NCBI GenBank assembly: GCA_035430165.1
Contig: DAOMGE010000042.1
Coordinates: forward strand, 1 to 24,591
Direction of reading: 5' to 3'
DNA from: UBA7239 sp035430165
GTDB taxonomy: Bacteria; Pseudomonadota; Gammaproteobacteria; Pseudomonadales; UBA7239
DNA: 24,591 bases
The translations under genes were made by a program, and so were the position numbers. Of the stretch, positions 14,754 to 22,171 are shown one piece after another. The notes under the pieces are model-generated. The model ran no database searches, was not told the origin of the DNA, and saw only the letters and a list, made by a program, of their open reading frames with translations. Positions within the stretch are counted from its first letter, which is position 1. Every line of letters starts with the position of its first letter.

Positions 14754-16217
14754 TCAATATTTATAGGTTTCAGGTTTGAAAGGCCCTTCGATTGGTGCGC
14801 CGATGTACTTGGCCTGTTCCTTGGTCATTCTGGTGATGACGCCGCCGAAACCGCGCACCATGTGGGCCGCCACTTCTTCGTCGAGTTTTTTCGGCAGAAC
14901 CGTGACGGAAATCGCCGCCGGTTTCAGTGCAGCCTCCAGATCGGCAAACTTGCGCTCGTACAGATACATTTGCGCGAGTACCTGGTTCGAGAACGAGCCA
15001 TCCATGATGCGTGACGGGTGACCCGTCGCGTTGCCGAGATTGACCAGACGACCTTCCGACAACAGGATCAGGAAGTCGGACTTGTTCTTGCTGCGATACA
15101 CTTTGTGTACTTGCGGCTTCACTTCTTCCCACTTCCAGTTCTTGCGCATGTAGGCAGTGTCGATTTCATTATCGAAGTGGCCGATGTTGCAAACCACGGC
15201 ACCTTTTTTCAGTGCTTTCAGCATATGCTTGTCGCACACATCAATGTTGCCGGTGGTTGTTACAACCAGATCCAGGGTGCCGAGCAATTTGTCATCAACG
15301 CCATCAGACTTTCCGGTGTTCTCGCCGTTTTTGTAAGGCGAAACCACTTCATAGCCATCCATGCAGGCCTGCATCGCGCAGATCGGGTCAATCTCGCTGA
15401 TTTTTACGATCATGCCTTCCTGGCGCAGTGATTGCGCAGAGCCCTTGCCCACGTCACCGTAACCGAGCACCAGCGCTTTCTTGCCGGCGAGCAAATGGTC
15501 GGTGCCGCGCTTGATCGCGTCGTTCAGCGAATGACGGCAACCGTATTTGTTGTCGTTTTTCGATTTGGTGACGGCATCGTTTACGTTGATGGCAGGTACT
15601 TTCAGTTTGCCGGCGGCAAGCATTTCCAGCAGGCGGTGTACGCCGGTGGTGGTTTCTTCGGTGATGCCGTGGATCTTGTCCAGCATTTGCGGGAATTTTT
15701 CGTGCAGCATCAAGGTCAGGTCGCCGCCGTCATCGAGGATCATGTTGGCATCCCACGGCTTGCCATCTTTCAGGATGGTTTGCTCAAGGCACCAGTCGTA
15801 TTCCTGTTCAGTTTCACCTTTCCAGGCAAAAACCGGAATGCCGGCAGCGGCAATCGCGGCAGCGGCGTGATCCTGCGTCGAGAAAATATTGCATGATGAC
15901 CAGCGAACTTGCGCACCGAGCTCTGTCAGTGTTTCGATCAACACGGCGGTCTGGATAGTCATGTGGATACAGCCAAGGATTTTTGCGCCTTTCAGCGGTT
16001 TTTTCTTGCCGTACTTTTCACGCAATGCCATCAGTGCCGGCATTTCGGTTTCGGCAATATCCATTTCCATGCGGCCCCATGCCGCAAGGGAAATATCGGC
16101 CACCTTGTAATCGGTCTTATTTTTGCTGGCGACAACTTTTAACGCAGCGGGTTTCTTTGCCGCGTCGTTTTGCTTGGCAGCAGATTTTTTTGCAGAGGAT
16201 TTTTTTTCAGCAGACAT
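14754..16217 (-). CDS. ahcY: S-adenosyl-L-homocysteine hydrolase
   Basis: Cytosolic NAD-containing enzyme that reversibly splits S-adenosylhomocysteine into adenosine and homocysteine, removing the inhibitor left by SAM-dependent methyl transfer. 487 residues. Substrate-domain motifs include GCIHMTIQTAVLIETL, WSSCNIFSTQDHAAAA and AINVNDAVTKSKNDNKYGCRHSLNDAIKR; the NAD site is GYGDVGKG at 252-259; then NIGHFDNEID, GHPSRIMDGSFSNQ and the C-terminal ETYKY tail carrying the conserved Lys-Tyr. It contains the bacterial-type segment around TILKDGKPWDANMI. Residues 1-35 form an unusual Lys/Ala/Ser-rich extension before the family homology begins near residue 36. GGAGAA at 16224-16229 lies 6 nt before the ATG. 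The gene is single, ends at the shared terminator and is preceded by an SAH riboswitch. Confidence 0.97.
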   Translation of the reverse strand: MSAEKKSSAKKSAAKQNDAAKKPAALKVVASKNKTDYKVADISLAAWGRMEMDIAETEMPALMALREKYGKKKPLKGAKILGCIHMTIQTAVLIETLTELGAQVRWSSCNIFSTQDHAAAAIAAAGIPVFAWKGETEQEYDWCLEQTILKDGKPWDANMILDDGGDLTLMLHEKFPQMLDKIHGITEETTTGVHRLLEMLAAGKLKVPAINVNDAVTKSKNDNKYGCRHSLNDAIKRGTDHLLAGKKALVLGYGDVGKGSAQSLRQEGMIVKISEIDPICAMQACMDGYEVVSPYKNGENTGKSDGVDDKLLGTLDLVVTTTGNIDVCDKHMLKALKKGAVVCNIGHFDNEIDTAYMRKNWKWEEVKPQVHKVYRSKNKSDFLILLSEGRLVNLGNATGHPSRIMDGSFSNQVLAQMYLYERKFADLEAALKPAAISVTVLPKKLDEEVAAHMVRGFGGVITRMTKEQAKYIGAPIEGPFKPETYKY

Positions 16218-16233
16218 GCGTCATTCTCCGGTA

Positions 16234-16248
16234 GTCGGCGAGGCCGAC
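16234..16248 (-). other. Hairpin just upstream of the ahcY ribosome binding site
   Basis: GTCGGC-CTC-GCCGAC (minus strand) forms a 6-bp GC-rich stem ending 4 nt from the GGAGAA ribosome binding site. In addition the minus-strand segment TTCTCC at 16264-16269 is exactly complementary to GGAGAA at 16224-16229. These could form the expression platform of the SAH riboswitch through access to the ribosome binding site. No U-tract follows the hairpin on this strand, which argues against a terminator. Confidence 0.45.
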
Positions 16249-16315
16249 GAAAAATAACGCGGTGGAGAAAGCGCACATCATTAAAGAAGAAGCACTCGCC
16301 AACCGCGAACAGGGT

Positions 16316-16404
16316 TCAGCGAGCGCAGTTTTGACGGCGTTATGCCGATGAAACCTGAGCCTGGCGTAGTGGGCAAACCACCCCGTCGCAGCGCTCCTCA
16401 GGAT
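16316..16404 (-). ncRNA. SAH riboswitch controlling ahcY
   Basis: On the minus strand the leader carries the conserved core GAGGAGCGCTGCGAC (starting at 16399), a hairpin GTGG-TTTGC-CCAC, a CTCAGG segment at 16354-16359 that closes a 6-bp stem with CCTGAG at 16397-16402, and the downstream AACTGCGCTCGC. In the known SAH riboswitch the GAGCGC of the first core pairs with GCGCTC of the last in a pseudoknot; both are present. The class senses S-adenosylhomocysteine and switches on ahcY. Distance from the start codon (about 100 nt) leaves room for an expression platform. Confidence 0.9.
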
Positions 16405-16410
16405 GCCATC

Positions 16411-16439
16411 ATTGTAGTCACATTCGCTGTCCCTGCGAA
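16411..16439 (-). promoter_or_regulatory. Probable ahcY promoter
   Basis: On the minus strand TTCGCA (16434-16439) and TACAAT (16411-16416) are separated by 17 bp; the -10 matches five of six consensus bases. Predicted transcription start near 16404 coincides with the first base of the SAH riboswitch, which supports the assignment. Confidence 0.65.
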
Positions 16440-16522
16440 GTAGGGGGAGTGGCCGAAGGCCGAGGGGGTCATGTTGACCCCTCCGTCACTGCGTGACACC
16501 TCCCCTATTGCATAGGGGAGGA
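16440..16522. repeat. Palindromic intergenic repeat element (three hairpins)
   Basis: Successive inverted repeats: GGGGTCA-TGT-TGACCCC (16465-16481), GTCAC-TGC-GTGAC (16485-16497) and CCTCCCCTA-TTGCA-TAGGGGAGG (16499-16521), preceded by AGGGGGAG and GGCCGAAGGCC. This compact modular structure resembles REP/MITE-like intergenic elements known in proteobacteria. It fills the space between the VOC gene stop and the ahcY promoter. The last hairpin may mark the 3' end of the VOC transcript, although no U-tract is present. Confidence 0.65.
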
Positions 16523-16526
16523 TGAG

Positions 16527-16928
16527 TCAGCCCGCGCAGATAAATTCCACGTAGTTGCCATCCGGATCCTGCACCTGGCAGCAGCGCACGCCGGGGCGGA
16601 GGTCGCGAATATCGACGGCGATATGGCTGCCGAAGGCTTTGCAATCCGCGACAACTTCATCGAGATTCGTGATGTTGATCGTCAGGTAACGGATGCCATT
16701 GCGTGAGGCGAAAGCGCCGCCGGCGACGTTTTCTACCGGATTGTCCGAGGCAACAATGCGCAGGATGCTGTTGCCGCACAGCAGGCGATGGATAGTGCCA
16801 AGGCCCGGAAAAGGAATGGACGGCTCCTGGGGCAAGCCGAGCACACCGTGGTAGAAAGCCAGCATTTTTTCGCCATTGCTGGTGATGATGCCGACGTCGA
16901 GGGCTTCTTTGGCGAGGGTAACGGCCAT
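16527..16928 (-). CDS. VOC-superfamily (glyoxalase/bleomycin resistance/dioxygenase fold) protein
   Basis: 133 residues, a single VOC domain of two beta-alpha-beta-beta-beta modules. Visible hallmarks are EKMLAFYHGVLGLP (~20-33), LRIVASDNP in the first module and the C-terminal RCCQVQDPDGNYVEFICAG, where the Glu of VEF is a usual metal ligand. The first strand reads ALDVGIIT and lacks the His normally found there, so the standard metal site may be incomplete or shifted. The start has a strong AAAGGAG site 9 nt upstream on the minus strand. It is divergent from a MaoC-like hydratase gene and adjacent to acyl-CoA catabolism genes, so a role on an acyl-CoA (as in methylmalonyl-CoA epimerase relatives) is conceivable but unproven. 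Confidence 0.85.
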   Translation of the reverse strand: MAVTLAKEALDVGIITSNGEKMLAFYHGVLGLPQEPSIPFPGLGTIHRLLCGNSILRIVASDNPVENVAGGAFASRNGIRYLTINITNLDEVVADCKAFGSHIAVDIRDLRPGVRCCQVQDPDGNYVEFICAG

Positions 16929-17032
16929 GATGGAACTCCTTTCTTTGTATTGCAGGTAGGTAAAGGTGCCAGTGTAACGCCGGGGCTGGCAGGGGATAAA
17001 CTGGCGCTTTGTGGCGCAGGCAGGATCGTCCC

Positions 17033-17476
17033 GTGCAAGTGGCGTACTTTGAAGACCTCACCCCCGACTTTATCGCGCATGCCGGCGGCTATCTCGTGAC
17101 GGAAGCCGAGATACTCGAATTCGGGCGACGTTTCGATCCGCAGCCTTTCCATACCGACCCGGTTGCTGCAAAGGATTCTGTTTTCGGTGGCCTGGTGGCC
17201 CCCGGCACCCTGATCGTCTGCGCCCGATCCTGGCTGGTGAATCACCTGGATCGCTGTCCTGCCTATTCTGCCGGTCTGGGGGTGGAGCACATGAACCTGA
17301 TAAAGCCGGTGCGCCCCGGCGATACCTTGCGGCTGGAGGTTCGTGTGCTGTCAGCCCGGTTGTCCGCATCGCGACCGGATCATGGCGTGGTGACCTGCAA
17401 GAATCTCATCTATAACCAGCGTGACGAGCTGGTGATGGAGCTGACCCCGAAAATGCTGGTACGGCGACGTCCGTAA
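17033..17476 (+). CDS. MaoC-like (R)-specific enoyl-CoA hydratase/dehydratase
   Basis: A single hot-dog-fold domain of 147 residues. MaoC-like proteins add water to trans-2-enoyl-CoA thioesters in beta-oxidation-type pathways. The catalytic pair Asp35 and His40 lies in RFDPQPFHTDP, matching the hydratase-2 motif with Gln in place of the usual Asn. FGGLVAPGTL follows the catalytic loop as in the family, and the C-terminus has NLIKPVRPGDTLRLEVRVLSAR. GTG 17033 is chosen because AGGA at 17022-17025 precedes it by 7 nt; a TTG at 17009 is in frame without a good site, and GTG 17039 is also possible. It lies 116 nt upstream of the acyl-CoA dehydrogenase run, on the same strand, and would supply the hydration step of that pathway. 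Confidence 0.88.
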   Translation: MQVAYFEDLTPDFIAHAGGYLVTEAEILEFGRRFDPQPFHTDPVAAKDSVFGGLVAPGTLIVCARSWLVNHLDRCPAYSAGLGVEHMNLIKPVRPGDTLRLEVRVLSARLSASRPDHGVVTCKNLIYNQRDELVMELTPKMLVRRRP

Positions 17477-17530
17477 CGGTTACCTGTCGTCCGTTGTGAA
17501 GGCCTATTGCGGACAGGCCGGATGCAAGCG

Positions 17531-17552
17531 CCACAAGGCCTTGTGGTATTAT
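17531..17552 (+). promoter_or_regulatory. Promoter/operator before the acyl-CoA dehydrogenase cluster
   Basis: CCACAAGGCCTTGTGG at 17531-17546 is a perfect 16-bp palindrome immediately followed by TATTAT (17547-17552), a five-of-six match to the -10 consensus. No good -35 lies at 17 bp, so the palindrome occupies the spacer region. This is a strong candidate operator for a dimeric regulator of the downstream catabolic genes. Its sequence differs from the palindrome before the TetR gene. Confidence 0.6.
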
Positions 17553-17592
17553 CGCGACCCATTTTTCCCTGCCGCACACCGAGATGTAGCCC

Positions 17593-18762
17593 ATGGATCT
17601 AGCCTATACCGAGCAACAGAAAGCCTTCCGCGCCGAAGCCCGCGCCTGGCTCGCCGCCAATGTGCCGGCTGAGCCCCTGCAATCCTTTGATACCGCAGAA
17701 GGTTTCCAGCAGCACCGCGAGTGGGAAGCGAAGCTCAACTCCGGCCGCTGGGGTATGGTGACCTGGCCGGCTGAGCTCGGTGGCCGTGGCTGTGACCTGA
17801 TCGAATGGCTGATTTTTGAAGAGGAATACTGGCGCGCGGGTGCCCCGCTGCGCGTCAACCAGAACGGTATTTTCCTGTTGGGTCCGACCCTGATGGAGTA
17901 CGGTACCCCGGAACAGAAGGCCGACATCCTGCCGAAGATGGCCAATGGCACCGAAGTGTGGGCGCAGGGCTGGTCTGAACCCGGTGCCGGTTCCGATATG
18001 GCGGCCATCCGCTCCAAGGCCGAACTGAGCGAAGACGGCAAGCACTACATCATCAACGGCCAGAAAACCTGGTCTACCCGCGCTGTGTGGGCCGACCAGT
18101 GCTTCGGCATGTTCCGCACCGATCCGAAATCCGAGCGCCACCATGGCCTGACCTTTATTCTGGTGCCACTGAACCTGCCCGGCATCACTGTGCGCCCTAT
18201 CCCGCAGCTCGATGGCTTGCCCGGTTTCGCCGAAATCTTTTTTGACAATGTGAAGGTGCCGGTTGATCGCAGACTGGGCAAGGAAGGCGAGGGCTGGAAA
18301 GTGGCGATGGCCACCGCCGGCTTCGAGCGAGGCCTGATGTTGCGTTCGCCTGCACGTTTCCAGAACACCGCGCGCCGCCTGGTTGAACTCTATAAAGCAA
18401 ACCGTGCAGATGCGGATCGCGATCCTTCGGTGCGCGATGCGGTGACGCGCGCCTACATGGATGCCGAAGCCTACACGCTGACAACGTACCAGACGGCCTG
18501 CCGATTGAACAAAGGCGGCAAGATCGGTCCCGAGTCATCGACCAACAAGATTTTCTGGTCTGAACTCGACCAGCGCATGCACGACACGGCGATGAGTATT
18601 TTGTCCGCGCGTGCCGAGTTGTTACCTCACGCACCGGCTGCAGCGGGTGTCGGTACCTGGCTTGACGGTTTCCTGTTTGCGCAGTCTGGCCCAATTTATG
18701 CCGGCACCAACGAAATCCAGCGCAATATCATCGCGGAAAGAATGTTGGGTATGCCGAAATAA
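17593..18762 (+). CDS. Acyl-CoA dehydrogenase, catalytic (alpha-type) subunit, pair 1
   Basis: FAD flavoprotein that introduces a 2,3 double bond into an acyl-CoA. 389 residues. The N-terminal helical domain starts MDLAYTEQQKAFRAEARAWL; the middle beta domain has GWSEPGAGSDMAAI (126-139) and INGQKTWST; the C-terminal helical domain ends with IYAGTNEIQRNIIAERMLGMPK. The usual YEG catalytic Glu is Ala here, but Glu245 in GFERG sits where isovaleryl-CoA dehydrogenase and the steroid enzymes carry their base. This is the pattern of the catalytic subunit in alpha2beta2 acyl-CoA dehydrogenases of steroid side-chain and ring degradation. The next gene encodes a shorter partner lacking that Glu. Substrate cannot be read from sequence. 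The ribosome binding site is weak. Confidence 0.9.
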   Translation: MDLAYTEQQKAFRAEARAWLAANVPAEPLQSFDTAEGFQQHREWEAKLNSGRWGMVTWPAELGGRGCDLIEWLIFEEEYWRAGAPLRVNQNGIFLLGPTLMEYGTPEQKADILPKMANGTEVWAQGWSEPGAGSDMAAIRSKAELSEDGKHYIINGQKTWSTRAVWADQCFGMFRTDPKSERHHGLTFILVPLNLPGITVRPIPQLDGLPGFAEIFFDNVKVPVDRRLGKEGEGWKVAMATAGFERGLMLRSPARFQNTARRLVELYKANRADADRDPSVRDAVTRAYMDAEAYTLTTYQTACRLNKGGKIGPESSTNKIFWSELDQRMHDTAMSILSARAELLPHAPAAAGVGTWLDGFLFAQSGPIYAGTNEIQRNIIAERMLGMPK

Positions 18763-18767
18763 TGCTG

Positions 18768-18815
18768 CCCTCTCCCAACCCTCCCCCCGAACGGGGGAGG
18801 GCTCCCGGGGGGAGA
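18768..18815. repeat. REP-like CCCTCTCCC palindromic element (copy 1)
   Basis: Starts 6 nt after the stop of the first dehydrogenase. CCCTCCCCC (18779-18787) pairs with GGGGGAGGG (18793-18801), followed by CTCCC-GGG-GGGAG (18802-18814). It opens with CCCTCTCCC, the sequence also found in copies at 21150, 22114 and 22172. It may cap the upstream mRNA or reduce read-through. Confidence 0.7.
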
Positions 18816-18849
18816 ACCAAAGAAACACATATCTGTAGAGTGTACTGTT

Positions 18850-19899
18850 ATGGATTTTACGTTTACCGAAGACCAGTTATTGTTTCAGGACGAAGTTAAA
18901 AAATTTCTCGTCAACGAAGTGACGCCGGAAAAAATCCGCGCGCTGTGGGAAACAGAAAGCGGTCGCTCTGACGAATTGTGGGCGCAGCTGGTGGAAATGG
19001 GTTTGACGGGCATTACCGTGCCGGAAGAATTCGGCGGACTGGGCATGAACGCGGTTGATTTTGTTTTGCTGGCGCAGGAATGCGGATTCGTTGCGTTGCC
19101 AGAACCGCTGGTGGAAACCGTGCTGGTTGCGGTGCCGCTGATCAACGCCCTCAGCGACGATGCTGTGAAATTTGCGTGGTTGCCACGCATTGCTGCCGGT
19201 GAAGCGAAAGTCGCGGTCGGCCTCTCACAGAATATGTTGGTAGCAGATGCACATATCGCGGACCTGTTGTTATTGCAGAACGGTGATGAAATTCATGCCG
19301 TCACCAAAAGTCAGGTGCAACTGACGCACAACGAAAGTATTGATCCCTCGCGCAAATTGTTCAGCGTACAGTGGACGCCATCGCCAGCCACCTGTGTGGC
19401 GCGTGGTGAGGAAGCGAAAAAACTGATCGCTGATGCCTTCAATGCCGGTGTGCTGGGTGCAGCAGCACAAGCACTCGGCCTGACGCAGCGCATGATTGAA
19501 ATATCAGTGAAGTACACCACCGACCGCACGCAGTTTGGCAAGCCGATCGGTTCATTCCAGGCGGTGAAACATCGCCTGGCGAATGTCGCTGTGCCGCTGG
19601 AATATGCCAAAGCCGTGGTACATCGCGCAGCATATTCTGTGGCGCATGATCATGCCGATGTTGCACTGCATGTGTCGCACGCAAAACTTGTGGCGACAGA
19701 AGCGTCACTGCTCGGTGCAAAAAACGGTATCCAGGTACACGGCGCGATGGGCTATACCTGGGAAGTCGACATGCACATCTTTATGAAAAAAGCCTGGGCG
19801 TTGAACAACACCTGGGGCGATGTCGCGTTCCATAAAAATCGCGTGGCGGATTTTGTGTTGGCGGATAACGCAAAAATTGGTGCCGGTAATACGTTTTGA
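18850..19899 (+). CDS. Acyl-CoA dehydrogenase family protein, non-catalytic (beta-type) subunit, pair 1
   Basis: 349 residues, shorter than usual for the superfamily because the middle beta domain is reduced (~120-185). Domains: N-terminal helices MDFTFTEDQLLFQDEVKKFL with VPEEFGGLGMNAVDF; C-terminal helices with RTQFGKPIGSFQAVKH (226-241) and HGAMGYTWEVDMHIFMKKA. No Glu is found at the GFERG position (the segment reads FNAGVLGAAAQALG) or at the YEG position, so by itself it probably lacks catalytic activity. In known heterotetrameric enzymes such as ChsE1-ChsE2 the beta subunit contributes to shared FAD sites. It is therefore likely to pair with the preceding alpha-type subunit. The 87-nt spacer holds a palindromic repeat and only a weak ribosome binding site. 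Confidence 0.88.
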   Translation: MDFTFTEDQLLFQDEVKKFLVNEVTPEKIRALWETESGRSDELWAQLVEMGLTGITVPEEFGGLGMNAVDFVLLAQECGFVALPEPLVETVLVAVPLINALSDDAVKFAWLPRIAAGEAKVAVGLSQNMLVADAHIADLLLLQNGDEIHAVTKSQVQLTHNESIDPSRKLFSVQWTPSPATCVARGEEAKKLIADAFNAGVLGAAAQALGLTQRMIEISVKYTTDRTQFGKPIGSFQAVKHRLANVAVPLEYAKAVVHRAAYSVAHDHADVALHVSHAKLVATEASLLGAKNGIQVHGAMGYTWEVDMHIFMKKAWALNNTWGDVAFHKNRVADFVLADNAKIGAGNTF

Positions 19900-19903
19900 G
19901 AAC

Positions 19904-19967
19904 AGGGGCGCGATTAATCCGCGCCCCTACGAGAATGCACACGTAGGGGCGTAATTCATTGCGCCCT
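19904..19967. repeat. GC-rich palindromic element GGGGCG(C/T) family
   Basis: AGGGGCGCG (19904-19912) pairs with CGCGCCCCT (19920-19928) around ATTAATC. A second, related unit has GTAGGGGCG at 19943-19951 and GCGCCCT at 19961-19967. Both units share TAGGGGCG/CGCCCCTA cores in opposite orientation. The element fills almost the whole spacer between the dehydrogenase and thiolase genes and resembles small dispersed MITE-like repeats. Confidence 0.65.
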
Positions 19968-19988
19968 GAACGAAACGAGGAATTGAAA

Positions 19989-21137
19989 ATGCCAGAAGCC
20001 TATATTGTTGACGCACTGCGCACGCCCACCGGCCGCCGCAAAGGCGGACTTTCGCATGTGCACGGTGCCGATCTCGGTGCACACGTGCTGAAAGCGATTG
20101 TCGAGCGCAACGGCATTCCTGATAACGAATACGACGATGTGATTTTCGGCTGCGTCGACACCATCGGCCCGCTGGCCGGTGACATCGCGCGCACGGCCTG
20201 GCTCGCCGCCGGCTTGTCGCAGGAAGTGCCCGGCACCACGATTGATCGCCAGTGCGGTTCTTCGCAACAGGCAGTGCATTTTGCGGCGCAAGCCGTGATG
20301 AGTGGCACCATGGATGTGATCGTTGCCGGTGGTGTGCAAACCATGACGCAGATCCCGATTTCGTCAGCGATGATCGCTGCAGAACCGATGGGATTTAAAG
20401 ATCCTTTCAGCGGCTCCAAAGGCTGGGTGGCGCGTTACGGTGCCGAGCCGCCAACGCAATTCAAATCCGCGCAGATGATCGCCGACAAATGGAATCTTTC
20501 GCGTGAAGATCTCGAAATATTTTCGCTGGAATCCCACACGCGCGCATTGCGTGCTATTGCTGAAGGCCGCTTCAAGCGCGAGATCGTGCCGATGGAGGGC
20601 GTAGAGCATGATGAAACGCCGCGCCAGTCAACACTGGAAAAAATGGCAGCACTCGATTTTCTTTTTGGGTGTGAAAAAGTAACAGCAGCCGTTTCATCAC
20701 AAACCTGTGATGCCGCATCTGCCATGCTGATTGTTTCCGAAGCTGCGCTGAAACGTTACAACCTGAAACCGCGTGCGCGTATCCACCACATGAGTGTGCG
20801 CGCTGAAGACCCGATCTGGATGCTGACCGCGCCGATTTCTGCCACGCAATATGCGCTGAAAAAAGCCGGCATGACACTGGCGGATATTGATGTTGTCGAA
20901 ATCAACGAAGCATTTGCGGCGGTGGTGATGGCGTGGTTGAAGGAAACGGGTTATCCGCACGAAAAAACCAACGTGAATGGCGGCGCGATTGCGCTCGGCC
21001 ATCCGCTGGGCGCAACCGGTACACGCTTGATGACCACGTTGTTGCATGAGTTGGAACGCACCGGTGGTCGCTATGGCTTGCAAACCATGTGCGAAGGTGG
21101 CGGTCAGGCCAACGTGACCATTATTGAAAGACTGTAA
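19989..21137 (+). CDS. Thiolase (acetyl-CoA acyltransferase), FadA6-like
   Basis: Cytosolic thiolase that cleaves a 3-ketoacyl-CoA with CoA. ATG 19989 has GAGGA 8-12 nt upstream; a TTG at 19959 is in frame but lacks a site. 382 residues. The nucleophile Cys89 lies in TTIDRQCGSSQQAV; NEAFAAV, His338 in GGAIALGHPLGATG and Cys368 in QTMCEGGGQANVT complete the active site. The stretches GCVDTIGPLAGDIARTAWLA, VIVAGGVQTMTQIPISSAM and GRYGLQTMCEGGG closely resemble mycobacterial FadA6, a thiolase of steroid C/D-ring breakdown, as I remember that sequence. General beta-oxidation thiolases share part of this pattern, so steroid specificity is inference. It lies between dehydrogenase pair 1 and the SDR gene. 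Confidence 0.93.
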   Translation: MPEAYIVDALRTPTGRRKGGLSHVHGADLGAHVLKAIVERNGIPDNEYDDVIFGCVDTIGPLAGDIARTAWLAAGLSQEVPGTTIDRQCGSSQQAVHFAAQAVMSGTMDVIVAGGVQTMTQIPISSAMIAAEPMGFKDPFSGSKGWVARYGAEPPTQFKSAQMIADKWNLSREDLEIFSLESHTRALRAIAEGRFKREIVPMEGVEHDETPRQSTLEKMAALDFLFGCEKVTAAVSSQTCDAASAMLIVSEAALKRYNLKPRARIHHMSVRAEDPIWMLTAPISATQYALKKAGMTLADIDVVEINEAFAAVVMAWLKETGYPHEKTNVNGGAIALGHPLGATGTRLMTTLLHELERTGGRYGLQTMCEGGGQANVTIIERL

Positions 21138-21148
21138 TGCCTTGCCAA

Positions 21149-21196
21149 ACCCTCTCCCGTATCGGGGAGAGGGTGGCGCGCAGCGCCGGGTGAGGG
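21149..21196. repeat. REP-like CCCTCTCCC palindromic element (copy 2)
   Basis: ACCCTCTCCC (21149-21158) pairs perfectly with GGGAGAGGGT (21165-21174), followed by GGCGC-GCA-GCGCC (21175-21187) and GGGTGAGGGC. The same three-part design (10-bp stem, 5-bp GC stem, GGGTGAGGG tail) recurs at 22113. It lies 11 nt after the thiolase stop. Confidence 0.75.
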
Positions 21197-21222
21197 CAAA
21201 TAAATTGCAAGAGGATTAGGAA

Positions 21223-22107
21223 ATGGGTATTTGTAAAGACAGAGTCGTGATCGTGACTGGTGCAGGCGGCGGTTTGGGCGCTGCACACGCAAAAGTGTTT
21301 GCATCAGAAGGTGCATGCGTAATTGTCAACGATATCAATCAAGCTGCCGCTCAAAAAGTTGTGGATGAGATTGTGGCTGCAGGCGGCAAAGCGGTTGTTA
21401 ACACATCTGACATTACCAACTACGCTGATAGCGCGAATGCAGTGAAACAAGCGATCGATACCTACGGTGACTTGCATGTTGTCGTAAATAACGCTGGCAT
21501 CAATCGCGACCGCATGTTTGCTTCCATGAGTGAAGCTGAGTGGGACGCCATCATGGCCGTGCATCTGAAAGGCCATTTCTGCATCAGCTCACATGCAGTG
21601 CAATATTGGCGCGATCAATCCAAAGCGGGTAAAAAAGTGGATGCGCGCATCATCAACACCACGTCTGGCGCGGGCTTGCAAGGTTCAATTGGCCAATCCA
21701 ACTATGCGGCTGCCAAAGCAGGCATCGCAGCACTGACACTGAATCAAGCTGCTGAACTCGGCCGCTACGGCATCACCGCGAATGCGATTGCACCGGCTGC
21801 ACGCACCGGCATGACGACGGCGGTGGAATCGATGGCTACACGCATGGCAAAACCGGAAGACGGCAGTTTCGATTACTGGGCACCGGAAAATGTTTCATCG
21901 CTGATTGTGTGGTTGGCTTCGCCGGAAGCGGCGCATGTCACCGGCCGTGTTTTTGAGGCGGAAGGCGGAAAAATTTCCATCGCGGACGGCTGGCGTACCA
22001 CGCAAGGCGTGGATAAAGGTGCGCGCTGGATGCCGGCGGAAGTCGGTACGGCGATGAAAGAATTACTGGCGAAAGAAGTGCCCGCACAAAAAGTTTACGG
22101 AAGCTGA
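21223..22107 (+). CDS. Short-chain dehydrogenase/reductase, ChsB1-like 3-hydroxyacyl-CoA dehydrogenase
   Basis: NAD(P)-dependent oxidoreductase of the classical SDR type, 294 residues. The cofactor motif TGAGGGLG is at 12-19, NNAG at 89-92, and the catalytic Ser148, Tyr161, Lys165 lie in NTTSGAGLQGSIGQSNYAAAKAG. The pattern NRDRMFASMSEAEWDAIMAV, the YWRD segment and ELGRYGITANAIAPAART resembles mycobacterial ChsB1 (steroid side-chain 3-hydroxyacyl-CoA dehydrogenase) and the SDR domain of peroxisomal multifunctional enzyme type 2, from memory. The C-terminal tail of ~45 residues beyond the core SDR fold is also found in that group. AGGA directly upstream supports the ATG. Oxidation of a 3-hydroxyacyl-CoA made by the MaoC-like hydratase and used by the thiolase is a consistent inferred role. 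Confidence 0.9.
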   Translation: MGICKDRVVIVTGAGGGLGAAHAKVFASEGACVIVNDINQAAAQKVVDEIVAAGGKAVVNTSDITNYADSANAVKQAIDTYGDLHVVVNNAGINRDRMFASMSEAEWDAIMAVHLKGHFCISSHAVQYWRDQSKAGKKVDARIINTTSGAGLQGSIGQSNYAAAKAGIAALTLNQAAELGRYGITANAIAPAARTGMTTAVESMATRMAKPEDGSFDYWAPENVSSLIVWLASPEAAHVTGRVFEAEGGKISIADGWRTTQGVDKGARWMPAEVGTAMKELLAKEVPAQKVYGS

Positions 22108-22112
22108 TATAA

Positions 22113-22160
22113 ACCCTCTCCCATTTGGGGAGAGGGTGCCGCAACGCGGCGGGTGAGGGA
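22113..22160. repeat. REP-like CCCTCTCCC palindromic element (copy 3)
   Basis: ACCCTCTCCC (22113-22122) pairs perfectly with GGGAGAGGGT (22128-22137), then GCCGC-AAC-GCGGC (22138-22150) and GGGTGAGGGA. It has the same stems and tail as the element at 21149 with different loops, so the arms are conserved as paired sequence. It starts 6 nt after the SDR stop. Confidence 0.75.
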
Positions 22161-22171
22161 TTCAATGGTGG

